9,531 nucleotides of DNA from CAYMLL01 sp964390645 (lineage in GTDB: Bacteria; Planctomycetota; UBA8108). This document shows, one piece after another, positions 1 to 6,232 of this stretch. Every line of letters starts with the position of its first letter. Positions within the stretch are counted from its first letter, which is position 1. Location of the stretch: NCBI GenBank assembly GCA_964390645.1, contig CAYMLL010000291.1, positions 1 through 9,531 of the forward strand, written 5' to 3'. Under the pieces are notes generated by a model. That model did no database searches, was not told where the DNA came from, and saw only the letters and a program-made list of their open reading frames with translations. The translations under genes were made by a program, and so were the position numbers.

Positions 1-693
1 CTGCGTGACCTTCTGGTGACGAATCGACGGCAGTGTCGTGTGGATGAGGAAGTCACGATCCTCGTAGGTCTGGAGCTCGTGCTGCATGCGCTCCGCGACC
101 AGCTGCGCCCATTCCTTCTTCTCTTCGAGCAGCTGGGCGAAGATGCCGGCGTCGACCTCCGTCAACGTTGTGTCTTCTGCCATGGCCTCGCTGTCACCGG
201 GGGCCGTGGCGGTGTCGTCGCCCGGCGGCGGCACCCCGGGCCTGTCGTCGGTCGTCGCCTCGTCTGCGTCGTGGGGCTCGATGATGACCACATCCGGCTC
301 CCCGGTGCCCTCGCCTTCCCCGTCCCCTTCTCCGTAACCGTTCCCCTCCGACTTTCTTCTCGCAGCCTTCGTCGTGGAGAGGATCCATTCACTTCCGTGA
401 CGCTCGTAGCCGAGCGCCTTGCGCGCCGCGGCGTGGTCCGAGTCGATGGCGATCGTGCGGGTGAGGTACGTTTTCGCGTGCTTTGACAGCCGGTTCTGGC
501 TGCACCAGTACGCGAGCGCGTAGTGGCTCCCGGCGTCGAGTGGCGCGACCTTCGCCGCTCGCCGGCAGAACTCGGTGATGAGCTCTCTCGAACTGTCGGA
601 CCCGTCAGACTGAGCGATCAGTGGTGAGCTCGCGGGGCCCGCGACAACCACGATGAAAGCCAGGACGGTGAGAATCGGTAGGGAGCGCGGCAT
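1..693 (-). CDS. Secreted protein of unknown function, 3' end cut off by the window edge
   Basis: I do not recognise this gene. It reads open for 231 codons from ATG at 693 to the window edge with no stop, so the C-terminus is missing. Residues 1-28 form a signal peptide: a short basic start, a hydrophobic core (LPILTVLAFIVVVAG) and a likely cleavage near LIAQ/S, so the protein is exported. Residues 36-97 look like a short helical, TPR-like repeat with two cysteines (C43, C64), ending in KALGYERHGSEWI, a motif style I associate with planctomycete secreted proteins. Residues 115-170 are low-complexity Gly/Glu then Asp/Pro-rich, probably a flexible linker. From about 185 a charged helix leads into YEDRDFLIHTTLPS, which resembles the entry of a peptidase-like or DUF1570-like domain, but this is a guess. 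GGAG lies 6 nt before the ATG, supporting this start. The gene follows bamA on the same strand but has its own promoter-like sequence. Confidence 0.8.
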   Translation of the reverse strand, partial: MPRSLPILTVLAFIVVVAGPASSPLIAQSDGSDSSRELITEFCRRAAKVAPLDAGSHYALAYWCSQNRLSKHAKTYLTRTIAIDSDHAAARKALGYERHGSEWILSTTKAARRKSEGNGYGEGDGEGEGTGEPDVVIIEPHDADEATTDDRPGVPPPGDDTATAPGDSEAMAEDTTLTEVDAGIFAQLLEEKKEWAQLVAERMQHELQTYEDRDFLIHTTLPSIRHQKVTQ

Positions 694-734
694 GATGAAC
701 TCCGTGCTGGGGGACACGTCGACCGGACGACCGA

Positions 735-763
735 ATTATAGGAGATGAACAGGTCGTATACCA
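735..763 (-). promoter_or_regulatory. Putative promoter of the secreted-protein gene
   Basis: On the minus strand a perfect TATAAT (735-740) lies 41 bp before the ATG at 693, notable in GC-rich DNA. The hexamer 17 bp upstream (758-763, TGGTAT) matches the -35 consensus poorly (2 of 6), so the promoter may need an activator. The -35 position lies inside the palindrome at 749-768. Confidence 0.4.
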
Positions 764-768
764 CCTGT
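749..768. promoter_or_regulatory. 20-bp near-perfect palindrome, putative operator
   Basis: ACAGGTCGTATACCACCTGT is palindromic at nine of ten base pairs; only positions 7 and 14 fail to pair. It covers the -35 position of the promoter that precedes the secreted-protein gene and starts 8 bp upstream of the TATAAT. The size and symmetry suit a dimeric transcription factor. No regulator gene lies next to it, so the factor is unknown. Confidence 0.4.
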
Positions 769-780
769 CGTGGGGGTCGC

Positions 781-806
781 AAAGCCGCCGGCCGGGTCGC
801 CGGGCC
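781..806 (-). terminator. Possible bamA terminator
   Basis: Directly after the bamA stop, on the minus strand, CCGGC and GCCGG (799-803 and 788-792) can pair around a 6-nt loop, followed 4 nt later by TTT. The stem is short and the U-tract is minimal, so this is a weak candidate. Its position, before the promoter of the next gene, fits. Confidence 0.3.
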
Positions 807-3212
807 TCAGAACGCGTTTCCGATCGTGAACAGGAAGAGCCTCTCCTCGTCGCCATCCTCGGCCTGTATCGGCTTGCCCAGGTACAGGCCGATGGGCAGG
901 GGCTGACCACCGAAGAAGGGGAAGTTGATGCGCACGCCGCCGCCGACGGAGTAGCGCATGCGGTCCATGTGGAAGTCGGCGAGGAAGTCGAGGTTTCCGT
1001 AGTCGACGAAGGCGACCCCGCGCAGAAGGCGCTGGAAGATCGGGAAGCTGTACTCGAGCGTTCCCCAGAGCTCGGCCGTGCCGCCGGTGGGATCGCTGCG
1101 CTGGTGCGGCCCGAGTCCGCGGAAGCGGAAGCCCTTGACGTCGTTCGGACCGCCGAGGAAGAAGCGCTCGAAGATCGGGATATCGTCGCTGTCCCCCAGC
1201 GGCTTCATCATGCCGTAGCGGGACTTGAACGCGATCACGTGGTGGTATCTCGTGTCGCGATTCGTGTAGAGCGGAAAGAAGAGATCCTGCGACAGGTGGA
1301 CACTGTGATAGTTGGTGTCGCCGCCGAGGACGTCACCCACGTGCGTGTAGGAGATGCGTTCGTGGTGTCCGTCGTGGGGCAGCTCGAAGGGCTCCTCGAG
1401 CGTCTTGCGGTAGTCCATGCCGACGGATAGGCCGATGACGGTGGTGTGGCCCTCGACGTCGAAGGCGTCGTCCGGAGCGCCCGGCTCGACGTTGGAGACT
1501 TCGATCTCGCTGACGCGCGCGCTGAAGCGGATTGCCAGGTCGTCGTCATGAGCGAACCGGTGGACGACCTCGGGCTGGAATCCCGTGCGTCTCTCCTCCC
1601 AGTCCTCCCGCAGGATGTCGAGGCTCTGAAAGGTCATCGAGAGGCCGTTACGCGAATCAAAAAGGTACGGCTCCTCGAAGGTCACACGGTATCGGGAGAA
1701 CCTCATCCCGGGCCGGGCGATGAGGCGAAGTGTCTGTCCGGCTCCCGTCCACGCGTCGGGGATCTCGTAGAAGGAGTCCGGCCAGTCGAAGATGTCGAAG
1801 TTACGCATCGTCAGCTGCAGGTTACCGACGACGCCGAAGTGGTTGGTCACTCCGACACCGAAGATAATCTGGCCGCGCCCCGCCTCATCGACGTTGACGA
1901 TGACGTCGCGGCTCGAGGGCGATCCGGTCGTCTCGTACGAGTAGTTGATGTCCTGGAATATTCCCAGTCGCGCGAGATTCGAGCGGCTCTTCAGGAGCTT
2001 CGAGTTGTCGATCTTCTCTCGCGGATAGAACTCGAGCTCCCGCCGCACGACCTTGTCCTGGGTCAGAACGTTGCCCTTGACCCGGATCTGGTCGACATGG
2101 ATCTCGTTGTTCTCCTTGATCTCCAGGCGGACGTTCACGTTGGTACCCGTCGCCGCGAACGAGAACTTGCGTTCGACGGTCGCGAAGATGAACGCACGAT
2201 CCTTGTAGTAGTTGAGGATCGTCTGGCGGTCGAGCTCCATGCGCTCCTCGCTGTACGGCCTGTCGACGGGGGCGCTTGTCAGGTCGAGGAGCACCTGGTC
2301 GCTGAAGACCGTGTTCCCCGAGATGCTGTAGCCCTGGAAGACGTAACGCGGGCCTTCCTCGACACGGATCGTGACGACCATGCTCTCGTGATCCGGGTCG
2401 AGGGAGATGTCGTCGGTCTCGACTCGCGCGTCGAAGAATCCCAGTCGCTGGTACTGGCGCCGGATTGTGCCGGTGTCCGTCTGCAGGTCCCGGTAGTTGA
2501 AGTGGCCCGGACGCACCAGGCCGAAGAACCAGAAGTCGTACTCGCGTGTCCTCATCAGGGCGAGGAGATCACCGGTGGGGATCGAGCGGTTGCCGATGAA
2601 GCGGACCTCCCGCACCCGGACACGTCGGCCTTCGGAGATCCGGAACGTCACGACGACGCCCCGGTCCACCGCGCGCACTTCGTGGGTGACCTCGACAAAG
2701 AGGTAGCCTTCGGCGACGTACTTGTCGCGAATCGTCTCCTCGTCCCGAGTCGTGCCGTAACGGCTGAACAGGTTGCCTTTCTGCGTCTTCAACGGAATCA
2801 TGCCTCCGGTGAGGTCCGACTCCGCCAGTTCGGTGCGTCCGAGAAAGCGCACCCCGGAGATCCGTGGCTTCTCCGCGACGGTGAAGCGAATCGCCACGCC
2901 ATCTTCGAACTCGCCGAGGAAGGGACCGCGCACCCGGTCAAACTTGCCGAGCAAGAATAGGCGGTTCGCCTCCTGTTCGACCGCAACNNNNNNNNNNACG
3001 GCTCCCGCGTCGTAGCGCTCGCCGACCCGGATTCGCATCTGGCCGAGTACCTCGCTCTCGGGGATCAGCTCGAGGCCCTCGATCGAGATCTTGCGAATCA
3101 GCTTGTCCGTGAAGTCGTTCGGCTGCCCGATGGCCGGTAGCGTGGTCGCCAGGCCGAGGACGACGGCGAACGACGCGAGTACCGCGGGCTGGGGGCGTTC
3201 TCGGTACGTCAT
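807..3212 (-). CDS. bamA: Outer membrane protein assembly factor BamA
   Basis: BamA is the Omp85-family outer-membrane barrel that folds and inserts other outer-membrane proteins. I take the ATG at 3212 (801 aa as assembled), because the signal peptide (residues 1 to about 29, MTYRERPQPAVLASFAVVLG..., cleavage near AIG/Q) begins there and GGTGG lies 6 nt upstream. An in-frame GTG at 3293 would add 27 unlikely residues. Five POTRA domains follow, at roughly 38-114, 115-195, 196-286, 287-368 and 370-443, each with the KxxxGN-like turn (VRFIGNRSI, SISGNTVF, RVKGNVLT). The 16-strand barrel runs from about 447 to 801. The L6 motif reads VKGF (692-695) instead of the usual VRGF. The last residue is Phe (FTIGNAF), the standard beta-signal. 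A run of ten N interrupts POTRA 1, but the frame continues on both sides. The stop is TGA, which shows that TGA is a real stop in this organism. Confidence 0.95.
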   Translation of the reverse strand: MTYRERPQPAVLASFAVVLGLATTLPAIGQPNDFTDKLIRKISIEGLELIPESEVLGQMRIRVGERYDAGAXXXXVAVEQEANRLFLLGKFDRVRGPFLGEFEDGVAIRFTVAEKPRISGVRFLGRTELAESDLTGGMIPLKTQKGNLFSRYGTTRDEETIRDKYVAEGYLFVEVTHEVRAVDRGVVVTFRISEGRRVRVREVRFIGNRSIPTGDLLALMRTREYDFWFFGLVRPGHFNYRDLQTDTGTIRRQYQRLGFFDARVETDDISLDPDHESMVVTIRVEEGPRYVFQGYSISGNTVFSDQVLLDLTSAPVDRPYSEERMELDRQTILNYYKDRAFIFATVERKFSFAATGTNVNVRLEIKENNEIHVDQIRVKGNVLTQDKVVRRELEFYPREKIDNSKLLKSRSNLARLGIFQDINYSYETTGSPSSRDVIVNVDEAGRGQIIFGVGVTNHFGVVGNLQLTMRNFDIFDWPDSFYEIPDAWTGAGQTLRLIARPGMRFSRYRVTFEEPYLFDSRNGLSMTFQSLDILREDWEERRTGFQPEVVHRFAHDDDLAIRFSARVSEIEVSNVEPGAPDDAFDVEGHTTVIGLSVGMDYRKTLEEPFELPHDGHHERISYTHVGDVLGGDTNYHSVHLSQDLFFPLYTNRDTRYHHVIAFKSRYGMMKPLGDSDDIPIFERFFLGGPNDVKGFRFRGLGPHQRSDPTGGTAELWGTLEYSFPIFQRLLRGVAFVDYGNLDFLADFHMDRMRYSVGGGVRINFPFFGGQPLPIGLYLGKPIQAEDGDEERLFLFTIGNAF
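2988..2997. other. Assembly gap of 10 N inside bamA
   Basis: Ten N fall in POTRA 1 of bamA. On the minus strand the left flank ends GCCGT and the right flank begins GTTGCGG. If the two GT are the same bases, deleting ten N plus GT removes exactly 12 bases and keeps the frame, giving AGAVAVEQEANRLFLLGKF. That is closer to the usual POTRA 1 spacing than the version with four unknown residues, so the gap is probably an arbitrary scaffold spacer. Confidence 0.9.
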
Positions 3213-3312
3213 CGGGGCCCACCGTTTACCTGAATTGCGAGCGGGTTTCCTCGGCACGCCCACCCCTGGCTTCCACACGTCTTCAGGGCTCACCGTTTAC
3301 GTGAATTGTGAG
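3206..3312. repeat. Duplicated 36-bp element over the bamA start and 71 bp upstream
   Basis: Positions 3206-3241 and 3277-3312 match at 31 of 36 bases in direct orientation. The shared core includes CACCGTTTAC and TGAATTG. The first copy contains the bamA ribosome-binding region and start codon (minus strand ...GGTGGGCCCCGATGACGT). In the upstream copy the equivalent of the ATG is AAG (...GGTGAGCCCTGAAGACGT). The spacers between copies do not match, so this is either an old partial duplication of the leader or a pair of binding sites. Confidence 0.6.
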
Positions 3313-3322
3313 AGCCTGTCAA
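3294..3322 (-). promoter_or_regulatory. Putative bamA promoter
   Basis: On the minus strand a perfect TTGACA (3317-3322) is followed after 17 bp by TAAACG (3294-3299, 3 of 6 to consensus). Transcription would start near 3287, giving a leader of about 75 nt before the ATG at 3212. The -10 lies in the upstream copy of the duplicated element. The downstream copy has the same TAAACG but no good -35. Confidence 0.35.
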
Positions 3323-3602
3323 GCGTCTGCGGCAACGTCGGTCGTGGGTGGCCCGGGGGTGCCGAGATCACGGTGGGTTGTCCGAGATCTGTACGACACA
3401 TCTGCGATGCCGCACACCGGGAATCTCCGGAACCGTCCGTGAGAATACCGGAACCTCGCAGCCTGTCGGCCCTTCAGAACCTGTGCCCTGGGGCGGCACG
3501 GACCTTGCCGGATCTGCTTGCACGGCTTGTCCGGGACACCCTCGGAGGGTACGGGCGTGCTGTAACCCCTTACCCGCTTCCAGTAGCCTCACGAGCAACA
3601 CA
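3323..3602. other. Intergenic region between divergent bamA and the DUF2203 gene
   Basis: About 280 bp with no supported gene; reading frames here lack family features and ribosome-binding sites. I see no convincing promoter for the plus-strand gene. A perfect 13-bp palindrome, ACCCTCGGAGGGT (3538-3550), lies about 50 bp before the DUF2203 start, but one or two of this size are expected by chance in a window this long. No tRNA or known small RNA is recognisable. Confidence 0.5.
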
Positions 3603-4070
3603 ATGGAATCGCGCATCATCTCCATCGACGAAGCCAATCGCATGCTGCCCCTGTTACGCCATATCGTCGAGGACATCATCGCCAACTGGGACAAGATCAT
3701 CTGCAAGCGCACCCGGCTGGAGTCCATCGAGCAGGCACCCGGATCGGCAGACGACGAAGCTGACCCCGCGGGCAAGGACAGGCACGACGCGGTCCAGAGC
3801 ATCAAGTTCGAACTCAATCACCTTATCGATCGGATCAACAGGTACATTCGCGAGGTCGAGGAACTCGGCTGCTTCGTCGAGGAGTTCAAGCGTGGAATCG
3901 TCAACTTCCCGTCGCTGTACTGTGGCCGCAAGGTCTTTCTCTGCTGGAAGCCGGACGAGACGTCCGTCAGTCACTGGCATGAGCTTGACGAGACGTTCAA
4001 CGACCGCGTGCAGATCTGCGATATTCGCGACTTCTTCTACCGCAAGCCGATCTGTGAGGGCCGCAGCTAG
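3603..4070 (+). CDS. DUF2203 domain-containing protein
   Basis: A 155-aa cytoplasmic protein of the DUF2203 family, whose function is not known. Family signatures are visible in order: DEANRMLPLLR at 9-19, a long helix at about 20-45, an acidic variable loop at 46-60, a second helix at 62-88, then GCFVEEFKRGIVNFPS (89-104), LCWKPDE (113-119) and WHELDE (125-130). This fits the family layout of a helical hairpin followed by a small 'fixed by WHE' end. Six cysteines are present (C34, C90, C107, C114, C139, C151), of which C114 sits in the conserved LCW. The ATG at 3603 is chosen because the homology begins there; the frame is open further upstream but reads as non-family sequence. No Shine-Dalgarno is visible before it. 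It is transcribed away from bamA and toward yebC, with no operon partner. Confidence 0.88.
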   Translation: MESRIISIDEANRMLPLLRHIVEDIIANWDKIICKRTRLESIEQAPGSADDEADPAGKDRHDAVQSIKFELNHLIDRINRYIREVEELGCFVEEFKRGIVNFPSLYCGRKVFLCWKPDETSVSHWHELDETFNDRVQICDIRDFFYRKPICEGRS

Positions 4071-4113
4071 TCCGGATTCCTCACTGACTTCGCAGCGGGA
4101 AGCGGTGAGACAT

Positions 4114-4146
4114 GCGGACCAGAGCCGCGCGAGTCGTTCGGTCCGC
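4114..4146. terminator. Inverted repeat between convergent DUF2203 gene and yebC
   Basis: GCGGACC (4114-4120) and GGTCCGC (4140-4146) form a perfect 7-bp stem with a 19-nt loop in the gap between two convergent genes. A competing pairing (GCAGCGG at 4092 with CCGCTGC at 4143) overlaps it. There is no U-tract on either strand, so a terminator role is inferred from position only. Confidence 0.3.
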
Positions 4147-4239
4147 TGCCGGTCTGTCCTGTGCCGAGGCACGGCACGTCCCTTTGCGACCGTCCGTTGA
4201 GAGCAGGGCTCGCGCCGAATCGACTCCCTCGGCGCACTG

Positions 4240-5055
4240 CTAATCTCCGGCGGCCAGGGCCTCCAGAATCTCATCCGGGACGTCGACATCGCTGTGCAAG
4301 ACCTGCACGTCGTCGTGATCCTCGACGTCCTCGAGAAAGCCCAGTACCTGCCGGGCTCTTGTCGTATCCGAGACGACGATCGGGTTCTGGGGAATGAAGA
4401 TGAGCTCGGTTTTCGCGAAGATCGGCCGCTCGTCCTCGGCTTCCCCCCATTTCTTCTCGCCGCCGATGCCTCGCTTGTGCTCGAGGTAGTTCTGAAGCGC
4501 GGCACGTACGCTCTCGAAGTCCTCCACGAGAGTGAAGATCTCGTAGGTCTCGCCAGCGTCCTCCACGTTGTCCGCGCCCGCCTCGATCGCCTGTTCGAAG
4601 AGCTCCTCCTCGTCGACGTCCTCCCGGGAGACCGCGAGGACGCCCTTGCGGTCGAACTTCCACGTCACGGAGTTGCTCTTGCCGAGGCGCCCCCCGCGCT
4701 TCTCGAGCAGGTTGCGCATCTCGCCGCCGGTGCGGTTGCGGTTATCGGTGAGAACCTCGATGATGACAGCGATTCCCTCGGGGCCCATGCCCTCGTAGGT
4801 GATCTCCTGCAGATCCTCGCCCCCGAGCTCACCGGCACCCTTCTTCACGGCCCGATCGATCGAGTCCTTCGGCATCGAGGACGCGCGGGCCTTCTCGATC
4901 GCGTAGCGCAGCCTCAGGTTCTCCGCCGGATTGCCACCGCCGTTGCGGGCAGCGACCATGATGTACTTGGCGAGCTTGGAGAACATCTTGGACCGCTTCT
5001 TGTCCTGCGCACCCTTGCGGTGCTTGATGTTCGCCCACTTCGAATGGCCGGCCAT
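4240..5055 (-). CDS. yebC: YebC/PmpR (TACO1) family protein
   Basis: YebC-family proteins are cytoplasmic. Members have been described as transcriptional regulators and as translation factors that relieve ribosome stalling at proline stretches; TACO1 is the mitochondrial relative. The N-terminus MAGHSKWANIKHRKGAQDKK is the family hallmark, followed by NPRL-type sequence (GNPAENLRLR, 41-50), MPKDSIDRAVKKG (61-73), YEGMGPEGIAVIIEVLTDNRNRT (87-109) and GGEMRNLLEKRGG (110-122). At 271 aa it is longer than the usual 240-250. The extra length is mainly a charged insertion at about 191-212 (LEHKRGIGGEKKWGEAEDER) inside the last domain, before the normal IPQNPIVV segment. The ATG at 5055 has GAGGG a few bases upstream. 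The usual neighbour ruvC is absent. The gene follows the endonuclease III-like gene by 126 bp, a gap that holds a tandem repeat and a possible promoter. Confidence 0.95.
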   Translation of the reverse strand: MAGHSKWANIKHRKGAQDKKRSKMFSKLAKYIMVAARNGGGNPAENLRLRYAIEKARASSMPKDSIDRAVKKGAGELGGEDLQEITYEGMGPEGIAVIIEVLTDNRNRTGGEMRNLLEKRGGRLGKSNSVTWKFDRKGVLAVSREDVDEEELFEQAIEAGADNVEDAGETYEIFTLVEDFESVRAALQNYLEHKRGIGGEKKWGEAEDERPIFAKTELIFIPQNPIVVSDTTRARQVLGFLEDVEDHDDVQVLHSDVDVPDEILEALAAGD

Positions 5056-5109
5056 GGTCCCTCTACCTCACCGCCACTCGATCTCACCACCGCTGGGGGG
5101 TGTCGACCG

Positions 5110-5145
5110 TGTCTCGAGTATCCACCGTGTCTGAAGTATCCACCG
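5110..5145. repeat. Two tandem 18-bp repeats upstream of yebC
   Basis: TGTCTCGAGTATCCACCG (5110-5127) is followed without a gap by TGTCTGAAGTATCCACCG (5128-5145), matching at 16 of 18. A partial third unit (TGTCGACCG, 5101-5109) precedes them. A perfect palindrome GAGTCGACTC follows at 5149-5158. They lie 55-90 bp upstream of the yebC start, in its likely leader, so they could be repeated protein-binding sites or slippage products. Confidence 0.65.
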
Positions 5146-5156
5146 TCGGAGTCGAC

Positions 5157-5185
5157 TCGATACAGGCTTGCAGGTCGTCGGTCAA
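5157..5185 (-). promoter_or_regulatory. Putative yebC promoter
   Basis: On the minus strand TTGACC (5180-5185, 5 of 6 to consensus) is followed after 17 bp by TATCGA (5157-5162, 3 of 6). The -35 overlaps the stop codon of the upstream gene. The transcript would include the 18-bp tandem repeats in its leader. Co-transcription from upstream is equally possible. Confidence 0.3.
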
Positions 5186-5988
5186 GATCTTCGCGACGAC
5201 TTCGCCGTGTTCGACTTCTTCGCCTTCTTCTTCACCCCGTCACGGACTCGTTTGGAGGCGACGGGCTGGCGCACAACCTTGCGGGTTCCGCCCGTCTTTT
5301 TCTTGTCGGCGCCGTTTCTGGAAGCCGCGCTGGCTGTGGTGCGCGCGCTTGCGAGGGCCGGCGGGAGCTTGTCGCGGTCGGCATCGCTGACGTTCGCGTG
5401 TGTATGGAACAGTACGTAGTGGTGCAGCGAGAGGGCCATCTCCTCTCCCACCAGCTCGTAGAGCCGCTTGGACTTCTTGTCCCGGCTGTCCGCCTTCTTG
5501 ACGATGCCGAGCCGGCCCAGATGGCGCTCCATGTGGGCGCTCAACGGCAGGACGGGATGGCTCTTCGTACGCATGAGAACGAACTCGACAGTGGCCGGAT
5601 CAAGGTTCTTGACCTTCTTGAAGAACTTGCGGATGTCCGTCAGGTTCTCCTCCACGAGCGGTTCGAGCGTCACGCGCCGGCGCTCCTTGTGGACGAACTC
5701 GAGGAAGTCCTTGACGAAGACCGCGAGCTCGAGCGAGTCGTTGGCGCCCGCCATCTGCTCCTGGATCTCCTGCACGACGCTGATGCTCACATCTTTCGTG
5801 TCGACGATCTCGGACTTGAGCTGGGAGAAGCACCTTCACGCCTGCTCGGGAGTCATGTGGAAGTGGAGCTTGTGGAAGATCACCAGATCGACGATGGTCT
5901 GCGGGTACTCGTCGCCCTGGGCCGGTGCCTTCTTCCAGAAGCGATCCGCAGCTTGAATCAGGGTCTTCAGACGTTGACTGATCTTCAC
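5182..5988 (-). pseudogene. Endonuclease III-like (HhH-GPD) protein with basic tail, interrupted by in-frame TGA
   Basis: The gene reads as 268 codons from GTG at 5988 to TGA at 5182-5184, with one internal TGA at codon 51 (5836-5838). The frame is unbroken on both sides. GGAGG lies 6 nt before the GTG, so that start is strong; the next in-frame start, GTG at 5790, has no ribosome-binding site. Codons 30-215 resemble the endonuclease III fold: IVDLVIFHKLHFHMTPEQA, SEIVDTKDVSIS (like the FVDWNEVRVS segment of divergent Nth relatives), ATVEFVLMRTKSHPVLPLSAHMERHLGRLGIV and LHHYVLFH. The positions matching the catalytic Lys (GxGxKTA) and Asp (VDTH) of true Nth read NLDPATVEF and PLSAH, and the C-terminal iron-sulfur cysteines are absent. 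From about codon 216 the tail is rich in Lys, Arg, Ala and Ser, ending KKKAKKSNTAKSSRRS. It may bind DNA without glycosylase activity. A CGA to TGA change is the simplest cause of the stop; a sequencing error is possible. Confidence 0.7.
5836..5838 (-). other. Internal in-frame TGA in the endonuclease III-like gene
   Basis: The codon sits between TPEQA and RCFSQLKSE. Family sequence around it calls for a charged or aromatic helix residue, and CGA (Arg) is one transition away. TGA is a normal stop elsewhere in the window (bamA, infB, this gene's own end), so codon reassignment does not explain it. Confidence 0.75.
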
Positions 5989-5994
5989 GGGAAA

Positions 5995-5999
5995 CCTCC
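5995..5999 (-). promoter_or_regulatory. Ribosome-binding site fixing the GTG start at 5988
   Basis: A full GGAGG lies 6 nt before the GTG on the minus strand. It is the best Shine-Dalgarno sequence in the window and shows that translation is meant to begin upstream of the internal TGA. Confidence 0.65.
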
Positions 6000-6074
6000 G
6001 CGGGGGGCATCAGAACGCACGGAGCCAGGGTGCCTTCCGTGAGCACCGGTCGACCCGCGCGCCGCGGAGTGCTG

Positions 6075-6095
6075 TCCGGAAGCCGAACTTCCGGA
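6075..6095. promoter_or_regulatory. Perfect 8-bp inverted repeat (hairpin or operator)
   Basis: TCCGGAAG and CTTCCGGA pair perfectly around the 5-nt loop CCGAA. It lies about 90 bp upstream of the GTG at 5988. Neither strand has a U-tract after it, so it is not a classical terminator; an operator or leader hairpin is possible. One such structure could arise by chance in a window this size. Confidence 0.35.
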
Positions 6096-6203
6096 AACAA
6101 TCTCCACCGCCGACGAGCTTCCCGGCGTGGAAGACGCCCCTAACAAGTCACGAGGTGTCGGGAAATCAGAATTGCAGCGAGCCTGTTCGGAAAAGACCGA
6201 TGG

Positions 6204-6232
6204 ATTATACTCCGTTTCGACGGGCAAGGGAA
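6204..6232 (-). promoter_or_regulatory. Putative promoter for the endonuclease III-like gene
   Basis: On the minus strand a perfect TATAAT (6204-6209) lies 17 bp downstream of TTCCCT (6227-6232, 3 of 6 to -35). Transcription would start near 6197, leaving a long leader of about 210 nt that contains the hairpin at 6075-6095. Confidence 0.3.

Noticed and set aside
1446..2960. A long plus-strand open frame opposite bamA (about 500 codons)
   Set aside because: It is antisense to a clear BamA, has no family features and arises from codon bias in GC-rich DNA.
3213..3293. GTG at 3293 as the bamA start
   Set aside because: It adds 27 non-family residues in front of a good signal peptide; the ATG at 3212 has GGTGG at the right distance.
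3538..3550. Perfect 13-bp palindrome as an operator for the DUF2203 gene
   Set aside because: One or two palindromes of this size are expected by chance in 9.5 kb of GC-rich DNA, and no promoter is visible beside it.
3348..3602. An upstream extension of the DUF2203 protein
   Set aside because: The frame is open but the added 85 residues are unlike the family, whose conserved sequence starts at MESRIISIDEANRMLP.
5836..5838. The internal TGA as a selenocysteine codon
   Set aside because: The endonuclease III-like family has no redox Cys at this position, I see no convincing stem-loop just downstream, and a single CGA to TGA transition explains it more simply.
4294..6042. A 582-codon plus-strand open frame across yebC and the endonuclease III-like gene
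   Set aside because: It spans two recognised minus-strand genes and their gap, reads as Leu/Val/Asp/Arg-rich shadow sequence, and has no domain.
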